DNA from: Tumebacillus algifaecis
GTDB taxonomy: Bacteria; Bacillota; Bacilli; Tumebacillales; Tumebacillaceae
Assembly (NCBI RefSeq): GCF_002243515.1
Contig: NZ_CP022657.1
Span: forward strand, 1,665,001 to 1,729,000
DNA: 64,000 nt
Reading direction: 5' to 3'
Shown here: piece after piece, positions 1 to 8,242 of the stretch
Layout: every line of letters begins with the position of its first letter
Numbering within the stretch: position 1 is the first letter of the stretch
Translations under genes and position numbers: made by a program
The notes under the pieces: model-generated
Databases searched by the model: none
The model's input: only the letters and a program-made list of their open reading frames with translations
What the model was told of the DNA's origin: nothing

Positions 1-375
1 AAAGTCAAAGGCGCGCGACTCAGCCAAATATACCGTCGTCTTCATCCTGATAAACCTTCATACACAGTGACCGGAAGTGGTGGGGGTGGTACTCACGTGT
101 ACCATTGGGAGGAACCACGTGCACTGACTAATCGTGAACGAGCGCGCTTACAAACTTTCCCAGATCATTTTATCTTTGAGGGACAGAAAGAAAAAGTTCG
201 CCAGCAGGTTGGGATGGCTGTTCCGCCAGCTGGGGCGAAGATTATCTTTGAAGCGATCTTGAAGACGTTTGCTGAAGAACCGTATGAATCGCTAGAAGAG
301 TCTCAGTGGTGGAAGGGACTCAAAATCGATCTGAAAGAATTGAAAAACGATAAACAATTACAACTAACCCTTTAA
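1..375 (+). CDS. DNA (cytosine-5-)-methyltransferase, C-terminal part (5' end outside window)
   Basis: The frame is open from base 1 and ends with TAA, giving the last 124 residues. It shows the conserved end of a C5-cytosine methyltransferase: the segment YRRLHPDKPSYTVTGSGGGG resembles the region before motif IX, RALTNRERARLQTFPDHF is motif IX, and VGMAVPPAGAKII is motif X (usually GNAVPP, here GMAVPP). These motifs position the target-recognition region and rebuild the AdoMet pocket. The catalytic Pro-Cys motif lies upstream of the window and cannot be checked. The gene converges on an AlwI-type endonuclease, so it is a plausible cognate or companion methylase. The GTG at base 67 is an internal codon, not the start. 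Confidence 0.92.
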   Translation, partial: KVKGARLSQIYRRLHPDKPSYTVTGSGGGGTHVYHWEEPRALTNRERARLQTFPDHFIFEGQKEKVRQQVGMAVPPAGAKIIFEAILKTFAEEPYESLEESQWWKGLKIDLKELKNDKQLQLTL

Positions 376-388
376 TCTCTGTTATAGA

Positions 389-419
389 AAAACAGGAGGC
401 CGAATGAGCCTCCTGTTTT
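389..419. terminator. bidirectional hairpin terminator between methyltransferase and AlwI-like gene
   Basis: A perfect 12-bp stem, AAAACAGGAGGC paired with GCCTCCTGTTTT, has a 7-base loop and A/T runs on both flanks. It sits between two convergent genes and overlaps the stop codon of the minus-strand gene by two bases. Confidence 0.85.
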
Positions 420-2034
420 ATTTTGTCACAGCTCGTAGCAACTGCTCGATAGTCTTATAGCCGCTATTGTTCACTGCTTTCAAGAACAAATCTACTCTTT
501 TATCGGGTGAGAGCTCATGTTCTAAACAGTAATCAAGAAAACCAAGCAAAACAGACGCACTTAACATTACTCCCTTAATGATGCGTGTAGGGAAATGAGT
601 TGTAGCTTTTTGGCTTATCTTTATTAGATTTTTCTCACCGCTGAAATTACCAGCTGTCACGTATCCGAAAAATTGAATTTCGCGGCCATCGTAGCCCTCA
701 TAATTTGGAATATACTCGGAAACCATGTGCGAGACAAGTGTAGCGGATAATGGGAATTTGTCTGTTCGGTAGTTTTTCGCATCGATCAGACCGCACGCTA
801 GGTCTCCAAACTTCAACAGAATCTCGATCTCTGTTCGATCAGAGGTGTTAGGCTTAGGGCGCATTTCTAAATCAAAACCTATAGCTTTGAAGATCGCTCC
901 TGTTTGGTCTTCAAAAAGCAAGTTGTCATTCTGGTTGAGGTATTGCTCGACGAAATCATTATTCAATTGCGAGTATGAATATTGATGAATTTCACTCGCT
1001 AAATTCACTACATCACGTGAGGGAAACTCTTTTGACAACACACTTTTCAATTCGCTGATCGAGAGGGTAGAGGGCACAGGATACGACTGAAGCAGCTTCT
1101 CGACCTTTTGAGCCACCTTCCCACGATTTGTTGCAGGGCTCAATCCACCATAGCTTGTTGCTTTGTAGCTGTTTACATCAAGACCGTTGTTTTCAGCCAT
1201 CCGTTGTAATGAAATCATGTAGCGCTTGTTGAAAGGATATCGCTGGTCCCATTCATCAAGTTCTTCATTGAATTGTTTGCTCTTTGACGGATCTACACGT
1301 AGAGACTGGCCACGAATATATTCAACAAACTCGGTGTACTCGCACAGCAACATGAAGGTGTGTGCAACATCCGAATGTGCGTTTAGGAAATCGCGGGCCG
1401 CCCGATCAGAGCGTTCTCGATGGTCGTATTGTTCTGCGATTTCCTGGTGAATCCGGTCTTTTTCATTTTCCGAGGCTCTACGGAAATGTACAATCTTGTC
1501 TATCACTTTCGAAAGTTCATCATCCTTCTTCGCAGTCATCGCAAAATAGGTGATCTCTTCTTTGGTTAGGTAGTAGTCAAGTGCCGCTTGGTTGGTTAAA
1601 CGGGCGATGAAACGGGCAGGACGTATTTGGAATCCGTCGTCAAATTTAGGGCGGAACCCTTTTTCTAAAAAGTATGCGTTTGGAATTTGTAAAGTCAGAA
1701 TTTGTTTGCGAGTGTTCATGTAGACCGCTTTTTCTTCGAGAAGGGCTTGACCTACTTTGGTTGGAACCAAATACCCCTCGTCATTTGTGTAAATGTAGGC
1801 AAACGTTTTCAGCATTGCTGCCCAAGTCCTGCCGCCGGAGCCATCATTGCTTATGTGCTCGCGTTTGAGATTCTCATCAACGAGTGCCTGCTCATATGCC
1901 ACATGAGCGTGTCGGTTGGCCGACCACTTTATAGTAAAATTCTTGGTTGCTTTTTGTAGCGCAACGAGAGCTTCTTGATGAAATCTTGGGTCGCGCTCTG
2001 GGCGGGTAATGAACCAAACTTTACGTTCAGACAT
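418..2034 (-). CDS. AlwI-family type IIS restriction endonuclease
   Basis: This 538-aa protein matches the R.AlwI family as I know it. The N-terminus carries the block KVWFITRPERDP (res 5-16) and ISNDGSGGRTWAAMLKTF (61-78). The C-terminus has a FokI/AlwI-like PD-(D/E)XK cleavage core: GLIDAKNYR (415-423) supplies the D-x-K of the active site, an acidic residue upstream (E402/E404 or D411) is the likely partner, and FFGYVTAGNF (455-464) corresponds to the core strand after it. Family members bind a short asymmetric site (AlwI: GGATC) and cut a few bases away; the exact site here is not readable from sequence. The start overlaps the upstream 165-aa gene by 8 bp, indicating co-transcription, and the gene converges on the methyltransferase. 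Confidence 0.85.
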   Translation of the reverse strand: MSERKVWFITRPERDPRFHQEALVALQKATKNFTIKWSANRHAHVAYEQALVDENLKREHISNDGSGGRTWAAMLKTFAYIYTNDEGYLVPTKVGQALLEEKAVYMNTRKQILTLQIPNAYFLEKGFRPKFDDGFQIRPARFIARLTNQAALDYYLTKEEITYFAMTAKKDDELSKVIDKIVHFRRASENEKDRIHQEIAEQYDHRERSDRAARDFLNAHSDVAHTFMLLCEYTEFVEYIRGQSLRVDPSKSKQFNEELDEWDQRYPFNKRYMISLQRMAENNGLDVNSYKATSYGGLSPATNRGKVAQKVEKLLQSYPVPSTLSISELKSVLSKEFPSRDVVNLASEIHQYSYSQLNNDFVEQYLNQNDNLLFEDQTGAIFKAIGFDLEMRPKPNTSDRTEIEILLKFGDLACGLIDAKNYRTDKFPLSATLVSHMVSEYIPNYEGYDGREIQFFGYVTAGNFSGEKNLIKISQKATTHFPTRIIKGVMLSASVLLGFLDYCLEHELSPDKRVDLFLKAVNNSGYKTIEQLLRAVTK

Positions 2035-2524
2035 TGCGATCCTCCTCTGTTATATATCTCTTGATAAAAGCCTGATAGGCGAGTACTTCCTTAGAATCGG
2101 AGTAATACACTTGCTCTTTTAAAAACACATCAATGTAAACTTTCACACCTATAAAAAAGTCTCTTTCCCGTTCGGCAAGTTCCTGAAACTCAAAAATATT
2201 TAACTCTGAGGCGATGATTAAGGTCTTTGCGGTTTGGTGGTCTAGTAGTCTAATAAAATCCAAAGGCTTCTTGCCTTTCTCGACTAACACGTTATTAAGT
2301 GCACTCCAGTAACGCAAGAATGTAGTTATTTGGATGTCTTCTAGGTTCTTAAAGCTCTTGTTGAATGCACCGTCATTACGGCCAGCTGCTCGGCTTAATT
2401 CGACTTGTAGAATTTTATTTTCTTTTATTTCTTTTGTCCAATTATCAAAAAATCGCTTTAGTACAACCTTATGCAGCAACTTTTGTAAATCACTTTTGTT
2501 AATCTCAGGTGGGCAGACAGACAT
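2027..2524 (-). CDS. small HTH-like protein, possible controller (C-protein-like) of the restriction gene
   Basis: A 165-aa protein of no family I recognise with certainty. The central segment LSRAAGRNDGAFNKSF followed by LEDIQITTFLRYWSALNNVL has the helix-turn-helix rhythm of XRE/controller proteins. The ATG at 2524 is preferred to the GTG at 2533 because the AAGGG ribosome site is then about 10 bases away. It is the first gene of a two-gene operon with the AlwI-like nuclease (8-bp overlap). A perfect 22-bp palindrome lies about 57 bp upstream, as expected if the protein regulates its own promoter. Controller function is inference; the remaining 85 residues (alpha-helical, charged) are longer than in classical C proteins. 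Confidence 0.55.
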   Translation of the reverse strand: MSVCPPEINKSDLQKLLHKVVLKRFFDNWTKEIKENKILQVELSRAAGRNDGAFNKSFKNLEDIQITTFLRYWSALNNVLVEKGKKPLDFIRLLDHQTAKTLIIASELNIFEFQELAERERDFFIGVKVYIDVFLKEQVYYSDSKEVLAYQAFIKRYITEEDRNV

Positions 2525-2580
2525 CTTGTTCACACCCTTCGTATGTAATAATCATAGTGTAACCTTCAATATTGCATCGT

Positions 2581-2602
2581 ATATCACCTTATAAGGTGAT
2601 AT
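2581..2602. promoter_or_regulatory. perfect 22-bp palindromic operator upstream of the restriction operon
   Basis: The left arm ATATCACCTTA is followed directly by its exact reverse complement TAAGGTGATAT with no spacer. It lies 57 bp before the chosen start of the minus-strand HTH-like gene, in the promoter region. A C-box for autoregulation of the restriction operon is the natural reading. Confidence 0.6.
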
Positions 2603-2896
2603 TGATTGCGAAATTTGTAGTTATGATATTGGCACAAATTAACCAAGGGAAGTGTGTGTGATGAATGTGTGAACAACGGTTGTAAAATCTGAAATATAAA
2701 TGGTTGAATATTCCCCACTTCAAAAAGGACAGTCTCTTCGAGAGGTGAGAAATCATGGAACGGGGAATTTTTTTGTAAAAAACGGATGAAATATTGTAGA
2801 TGAGCATCACGGCTATTTCGAAAGGGTATGGCCGTGCTCGTAAGACTGTTCGCAGATGGTTACAGGAGGAATATTGGGTTACTGTATTTTGGCAAT
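2603..2896. other. gene-poor stretch with a possible transposase scrap
   Basis: No convincing full gene. A 32-codon frame at 2800-2898 (+) reads ITAISKGYGRARKTVRRWL, which looks like the helix-turn-helix of a transposase N-terminus, but it ends at once at a stop next to the IS21 remnant. I read it as another decayed fragment. Confidence 0.3.
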
Positions 2897-3302
2897 AAAA
2901 AAGCACTTGCCAACATCGATCTACAACTGTCCCTACGGTTTACGAAGACCATGGGGGAGCGAGAGGATGATGAAAGTGCCAAAACAACAGCGAAGGATGT
3001 TCGTTTACAGATATTGCAGAGGAATGAATGACAGTGAATTGGGGAACTGCCAAAAAGTATGAGGACAAGGGCGATTAGAACGAGTCGATGCTCGGGCGTC
3101 CCCCGGTATTATGGCCGTTTCTTGAAGTCATAGATACATTAATGAAAGAAGGAGCCCTTCCACTCAAGCAAAGTCATAGCGCTCGGCTCACCCCAACGAA
3201 ACAAAAAGTTAGGAGCGCTTGGAAAATACGGGCGGTGAAGCACAAGCCGACTTTGGCACCGTGCAGGTTGTTAAGAATAGGTAACTGGTGGAGTGCAAAA
3301 TC
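2897..3302 (+). mobile_element. istA: decayed IS21-family istA fragment (left copy)
   Basis: Broken reading frames still spell IstA. The start reads MMKVPKQQR (compare MLKVPERQ in the right copy at 10154), then VNWGTAKKYEDKGD, then in another frame GRPPVLWPFLEVIDTLMKEGALP, then GGEAQADFGTVQVVKN, which is the IstA segment with the first catalytic Asp of the DDE core. Several stops and frameshifts interrupt it. About 80 bases of upstream DNA are also shared with the right copy (both contain CACTTGCCAACATCGATCTA). It abuts the stop codon of the Z1 gene at 3303. No istB and no right end were found. Confidence 0.85.
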
Positions 3303-5333
3303 CTATGAGAGGTTCGTGATGAGAGCAAAGTTGCCGTCCGGGAAGCGGAACACCGGAATCCAAAAAGGATTTCCAGCCCAAGCAGCTGTTTTTTCTTGTC
3401 GGAGCATAAGTAAAGTTGGCAAGTCTGTATCGGCAGCTTGGAGATCCGCGCTTGTATAAACAGCTCTCAACTCATCTGGTCTACTCAGTTTACGCCCTCT
3501 CCGTACCAAAAGATACGCTTGTGTATACTCGTTTTTCAAGTGCTCTACTGCAAGTCTAATTCGCTCGTCGCTCCAAAGACCTTTAGATTCCTTATGTGTT
3601 TTTGTCCACTTAAGGAGTTGCTCAATGATATCAATAGAAACTTTATAGCCTTTGGTTTCTGTATACGATTGCAAAAGTTTATCGATTGATTCCGTGTTCG
3701 TTACAATCTCAGTGCCCTGATACTCTGGGCTGTGCGGAAAATAAGCCTTACCCGCTGCGAAAAAGCCCAATTCATTAGGGTCTAGCACGTTGGAACGAGT
3801 TGGTTTAATTGACGTATCCAGCCAAATACCTCGGAACCCTTTATCATCCTTGTGCTTCTGAATAATATCACGTAATTGTGTTTCAGACTCGTAGATTAGT
3901 TGGAATCGCTCAACTAAGTGGTCTGGCAAGAAAATTCTCGTAACATCCAAATCACGGGAGCGGTACCCGTACATCCTTGCATGTTGTAGTACGGTATCCA
4001 TCTGAGGCTTTTTTGCTTGCCTTCCATAGTAAGTGACCAACAAACGTTCGATCGTCACACCACGTCCTAGCTTCGTTCCGCCGATTAGGATATTATATCG
4101 CGCGTCATAGCGAGGTTGACCATTTGCACCATCTGTGTTGATGACTTGGATAGCTGTATTGTTGATGTACAGCACGAGTTTCTGCTCGATTTCTTCAAAG
4201 TCAGGTACTTTCTGGACGTGAGGCTTGAGGTTTTCGTAAGCTTGTTTCAAGTCTTTGATGATACGAATTTTTTTTGGTGAATCTTCCTTGGAACGCAGCT
4301 GAAGTGCCAACTCTTCTGTGTACTTTTGAATGATGATTCGAATATGGTCATGGTCGGCTTTCTTAAGGCTTACATGACATAGGAAGGAGAAATGACGGCC
4401 TTCCCGTTTAAGAATCTTAATCGTTGATCCGACATAGAACTGACAGATAGCAAGCTTTAATCCTTGAGGGATTGTTTTATTCACATTGCTTACTTTTCCA
4501 CTCAAACTGCTCAGTTCTTGCTCATCGACCCGTTGTAAGTAGTGACAATTCGCATTTTCTGAGAAAAAGTCCTCGCCGCCTACGTAGGCTTCTCCCGGTT
4601 CAGTCAGCACAGTAAACTCAGGACGATACGGTTTTTCCTGACCGAGCAAGAATAGCGATTGTGGTGTCGCGGTGACTTGAACAAATGTCCGTGATGAAAA
4701 AAGATCGCGCAACGCGCTTATCCGCCCATTTATACGGCTAACCTCGTCATCTTCCTTTGAGGCGTTCGTGTCTAGAGAAGCTTGATCTGCTTCATCATCG
4801 AAAATGATGGTGGGGTGTCTGAAGGCGCCAGTTTGTTGGATTACTTCAATCAAATTTTGGAGATGCACACCATTTTTTGTACATACAAAAAGCATGACGC
4901 CATCGGTGGCAAGGTTTTTTTTGATTGTGCCGACCGAGTTAGGGTCCCACTCTTCCTTCCCAGTGATCTTAATACCTGGCAACGACTTTCGGAGGCGACT
5001 AAGTGTTTGGTCATACAGCCACAAATTGTCAGATGTCAGCACAATGAAGCAACGGTAACTATTGTCAGCCGCCATGGCAATTGAGCCGATCAGCATGTTG
5101 GTTTTCCCGCTTTGAATCTTCCCGAAGATTAGACCACGTTTTTCACCTTTCTGCGTCGGTTCCTGTAAATTTTCCACGATTTCCACGGCGGTGTTCACGA
5201 TATTATTGACACCGCTACGTGGCACTTTTTCTTCCTGCAAGATTTCTTCTAACTCGAATATGTGATTCCCGTCGACCACTACTGTACGTTTATGAGTGGG
5301 TTTCACTATTCTGCTAACAAATTGGTTTTTCAT
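3303..5333 (-). CDS. Z1-domain superfamily II ATPase (restriction/defence system component)
   Basis: A 676-aa ATPase of the Z1 type. Visible motifs: Walker A GKIQSGKT (res 71-78), Walker B IIFDDEAD (176-183), motif III VTATPQSLFLL (220-230), motif V GGTKLGRGVTIERL (418-431), and motif VI DTVLQHARMYGYR (446-458). These mark a DEAD-like helicase/translocase fold; Z1 proteins are known from comparative genomics to travel with MORC-like ATPases and methyltransferases in restriction-type operons. It lies 21 bp downstream of the 172-aa gene on the same strand, so the two form an operon divergent from the MORC operon. The 3' end abuts the decayed IS21 fragment, but the C-terminus looks complete and ends in its own stop. 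Start ATG 5333; the ribosome site is weak. Confidence 0.88.
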   Translation of the reverse strand: MKNQFVSRIVKPTHKRTVVVDGNHIFELEEILQEEKVPRSGVNNIVNTAVEIVENLQEPTQKGEKRGLIFGKIQSGKTNMLIGSIAMAADNSYRCFIVLTSDNLWLYDQTLSRLRKSLPGIKITGKEEWDPNSVGTIKKNLATDGVMLFVCTKNGVHLQNLIEVIQQTGAFRHPTIIFDDEADQASLDTNASKEDDEVSRINGRISALRDLFSSRTFVQVTATPQSLFLLGQEKPYRPEFTVLTEPGEAYVGGEDFFSENANCHYLQRVDEQELSSLSGKVSNVNKTIPQGLKLAICQFYVGSTIKILKREGRHFSFLCHVSLKKADHDHIRIIIQKYTEELALQLRSKEDSPKKIRIIKDLKQAYENLKPHVQKVPDFEEIEQKLVLYINNTAIQVINTDGANGQPRYDARYNILIGGTKLGRGVTIERLLVTYYGRQAKKPQMDTVLQHARMYGYRSRDLDVTRIFLPDHLVERFQLIYESETQLRDIIQKHKDDKGFRGIWLDTSIKPTRSNVLDPNELGFFAAGKAYFPHSPEYQGTEIVTNTESIDKLLQSYTETKGYKVSIDIIEQLLKWTKTHKESKGLWSDERIRLAVEHLKNEYTQAYLLVRRGRKLSRPDELRAVYTSADLQAADTDLPTLLMLRQEKTAAWAGNPFWIPVFRFPDGNFALITNLS

Positions 5334-5354
5334 GTTCTTATCCCCAGACTATAA

Positions 5355-5873
5355 TTAAAGTGTAAACAGTTTACGCGGGAAATCATTGTGACGAATGGAC
5401 GTAGACATCTCACCAGCTGGTCCGGCTACCCAAAGACTCCGGTTATGCCCGGAATTCACTGATATCCACTTATCTCCCAAAACTTCGAAATCGATAATCT
5501 TCTTCAGTTCTTCGGCGCCTAGTACACAAATCGTGTGGTTGGCACACACCAATCCAAGAAAAAAATCTTTCCCTCGTACCAGTTCAGCGCGAATTGCATC
5601 CTCCTCGCGTTCGGAAAGTTGGAAGCGCCATGGCGCTCGAGCATTCGTTCTGTATTTTAGCATCAATACAGACTTTTGATTAATAACGTATACGCTGTTT
5701 TGATCTGGCCGCTTGTATATGTGAACGGCCTCGCCGTGTTCAACAATTTGCGCGAGGGCCGCGCCATAAAATAGCTCTTGTTCCTGAATTTTCAATGGGT
5801 CCACACCTTTTTGATAATGATATACACCAAGCGAGTAAAATAGCTGATCCAACAATTCGAGGAAATGATTCAT
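5355..5873 (-). CDS. 172-aa protein of unknown function, partner of Z1
   Basis: I do not recognise a family. The protein is mixed alpha/beta: an N-terminal helical part (res 1-45), then SVYVINQKSVLMLKYRTN (60-77), PWRFQLSEREEDAI, DFFLGLVCANHTICVLG, and a C-terminal NDFPRKLF. The order of strand-LKY-helix and strand-LVC could fit a restriction-endonuclease-like fold with a degenerate D/E-x-K, but no acidic pair is clearly in place, so a non-catalytic or adaptor role is equally likely. It is first in the minus-strand operon with Z1 (21-bp gap) and shares a divergent promoter region with the MORC gene. Start ATG 5873 has only a weak AGG upstream. Confidence 0.7.
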   Translation of the reverse strand: MNHFLELLDQLFYSLGVYHYQKGVDPLKIQEQELFYGAALAQIVEHGEAVHIYKRPDQNSVYVINQKSVLMLKYRTNARAPWRFQLSEREEDAIRAELVRGKDFFLGLVCANHTICVLGAEELKKIIDFEVLGDKWISVNSGHNRSLWVAGPAGEMSTSIRHNDFPRKLFTL

Positions 5874-6334
5874 AAGTTAGCCTAATATCATTGTCGAAGT
5901 ACATGTATGACACCAAATTCGGATGCAACACCTTGTCATTGACAGGTCTTCCAAAACCTCTGGTAACTTTTGAGTGGCATTAATTTCATGAGTTTTCTAT
6001 TTATCTGATTGTTAACCCCTAACAAGAGTGCAATATAACATGATGTTTTCTTGAGTGGGCTATCTAGTGAATATAAACAATTAACCTTTTTATTTAATGG
6101 GAATATCTATGAAGTTATTCTATTGCATCTTAACACCAATCTCCCATGTGATTCAATAACTCTTTCAGTAAAAATAGTATTTAGGGTTGGTTTTTCTAAA
6201 AAAGTAGTTGATAAAAGGAAATTGCAAGATTATGTTGAATTACCTAATTGAAAATTAGATACAGTGAAATTGATTATTTTCGATTTATAAATTTCTGTAT
6301 ATCAAATTCAACTTACGTCAGAAAGGGGAACAAT
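5874..6334. promoter_or_regulatory. AT-rich divergent promoter region of the Z1/MORC module
   Basis: 461 bp separate the divergent 172-aa/Z1 and MORC operons. The stretch is strongly AT-rich and should hold both promoters. A 66-codon frame (6051-6251, +) starts with TTG, lacks a ribosome site and has an AT-driven composition, so I do not call it a gene. No long palindrome was seen. Confidence 0.45.
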
Positions 6335-8242
6335 ATGTACGGTTGGAAATTCCCTCTGCTTAATCACGGGCAAATAATTGGACTCAACGACTCCGGTGTG
6401 GAGACGTTCCGAAATGATTTGATCGATTCCCTTGCTCGAGAAATTATACAGAATTCGTGTGACGCTCGGGATGAACAAGCTGAGCATCCCGTTGAAGTAC
6501 ATTTTGAGCTGTTATCCTTACCGACTGAAAAACTCCCAGGTCGAGATAGACTTATCCAAGTCTTCCAATCGGCTCGACTGGTTTGGGCTCATCTCCCAGA
6601 TTCCTGCAAGTTTTTTGATCATGCTTTGGATTTGATCCAACGACCTGAGATTCCAATGTTGAAGATCAGTGACTACCAAACAACAGGTTTAACTGGGGCG
6701 CGGGAGGAGATTTTCGGCAGCTGGAATGCATTGGTAAAATCGTCAGGCGTATCCGATAAACCATCTCAAGCAGGTGGGTCCTTTGGGATCGGGAAGAATG
6801 CTCCCTTTGCTTGTACTCGTTTTCGGACGATCTATTATGGAACAAAAGACACGGACGGCGTCACCGCTTTCCAAGGTGTGGCCAAACTGGTCTCTCATGA
6901 AGAAGAAGGGGAACTCACTCAAGGTACTGGTTTTTTTGGTCGGAGTGAACGAAATCTACCTTTACTTGAAGAGATCCATTTTGCTGAAGCAGGAGTGGAT
7001 CCCTTGTTTACCCGAACGCAAACCGGAACGGATATATTTATACCTGGATTTCAAATAGAATTGGGTTGGGAAGTTCGCATCATCCGATCGGTGCTTGAGC
7101 ATTTCTTTGTTTCCATTAAGGAAGGCCGTCTTGTTGTCTGTGTAGGGTCCACTAAGATCGATACTCAGAATCTGGAAATGCTACTCCATCAACATGTGGA
7201 TGAAGAAAATTCAATGCTCGTATCCAGCTACTATCAAGCGTACAAGACACCCGTATTAGCGACTGGATTCGAAGAACCCGGGGACGTGGAACTGTACTTG
7301 TTGTCCGGTAAGGAACTACCCAAACGCATAGCTATGTTCCGTTCGACAGGCATGAAAATTCAAGATAAACGCTTCAACGCCATTATGCCGTTTTCTGGCG
7401 TATTTATAGCTAAAGGAAAAGGACTGAATGAGTTCCTCCGTAAGTTGGAACCCCCGAACCACCAAAGCTGGGAGTGGAGTCGGTTCAGTCTAGATACTAA
7501 GGAACAAAACCAAGCCAAGAAGCGTCTTGAACGAATGTATAATTGGATCAAAAATCATCTTCGCCAAATGGAAGCCCAGGAGGAAACCCAAACGCTTGAG
7601 GTCGAAGGCATGAGCCAATTTCTCCCAGATAATCATGATGAATCATTTCTGACTGAACGACAAGGGGACGGGATGCGCACCGTACCGACCGATATCTCTG
7701 TCCGTACTGTTCGACGCCAAGCTCATGGGGTGCAAATCGCCAAAGAAGAAGTTTCAGCGGCACAAGAAGATCTCATCGAGGACAAAGAACAGTCTAAAGA
7801 TAACGGTCAAGAGATTGAAGTAACCGGAGGGACCGGGCCAAGCGGTGAGCAAGATGATTCAGATGAAAAAGGTGGTAATGACGGACAGGACGGGTCAAAC
7901 CAAGGGTCAGGTGAGACATCGGGACGCAAAGTGCGGAAGATCAAGTCTCTGAAAAAAGTAGTCGTATTTTGCGTGAACCCAATGGAAGGTATCTACCAAT
8001 TGATCGTCATGCCAGATGTAGACGGCGTGGCATCACTTAGTATCTCGGTGGTGGGTGAAGACAGTAAGGGACATGTACCGGTGCTTGAGGCGAAAATTAA
8101 AGAGACAGGCGATGCTATTGCGGTGGCTCCAAAAGGAAAAATTGGTCCGTTCTGGATGAAGTCCAATCAGAACAATACGCTGCTGATCCGAATGAACAAC
8201 TCAACTCGTTATCGCCTTGAGGTGACCTTACATGCAAATTAA
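6335..8242 (+). CDS. MORC-like GHKL ATPase of a Z1-type defence module
   Basis: A 635-aa protein with an N-terminal Bergerat ATP-binding fold. Seen: N box REIIQNSCDA with E36, N40 and D43; G1 box ISDYQTTGL around D113; G2 box GGSFGIGKNAP (148-158); and a later GTGFFG. The QNSxDA box and the Asn/Asp spacing match the MORC/MutL class rather than histidine kinases. After the ATPase and a transducer-like region (to about 420) comes a charged helix, an acidic Gly/Ser/Asp-rich linker (about 470-530) and a beta-rich tail of about 100 residues. The ATG at 6335 follows GAAAGGGG at good spacing and begins MYGWKFPLLN; the longer frame from 6248 has no ribosome site. The next gene overlaps by 11 bp. MORC-like ATPases clamp or compact DNA; in phage defence this role is inferred. 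Confidence 0.87.
   Translation: MYGWKFPLLNHGQIIGLNDSGVETFRNDLIDSLAREIIQNSCDARDEQAEHPVEVHFELLSLPTEKLPGRDRLIQVFQSARLVWAHLPDSCKFFDHALDLIQRPEIPMLKISDYQTTGLTGAREEIFGSWNALVKSSGVSDKPSQAGGSFGIGKNAPFACTRFRTIYYGTKDTDGVTAFQGVAKLVSHEEEGELTQGTGFFGRSERNLPLLEEIHFAEAGVDPLFTRTQTGTDIFIPGFQIELGWEVRIIRSVLEHFFVSIKEGRLVVCVGSTKIDTQNLEMLLHQHVDEENSMLVSSYYQAYKTPVLATGFEEPGDVELYLLSGKELPKRIAMFRSTGMKIQDKRFNAIMPFSGVFIAKGKGLNEFLRKLEPPNHQSWEWSRFSLDTKEQNQAKKRLERMYNWIKNHLRQMEAQEETQTLEVEGMSQFLPDNHDESFLTERQGDGMRTVPTDISVRTVRRQAHGVQIAKEEVSAAQEDLIEDKEQSKDNGQEIEVTGGTGPSGEQDDSDEKGGNDGQDGSNQGSGETSGRKVRKIKSLKKVVVFCVNPMEGIYQLIVMPDVDGVASLSISVVGEDSKGHVPVLEAKIKETGDAIAVAPKGKIGPFWMKSNQNNTLLIRMNNSTRYRLEVTLHAN

Noticed and set aside
6051-6251. 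66-codon plus-strand frame in the divergent promoter region
   Set aside because: TTG start without ribosome site, AT-driven composition, no family; lies where two promoters are needed.
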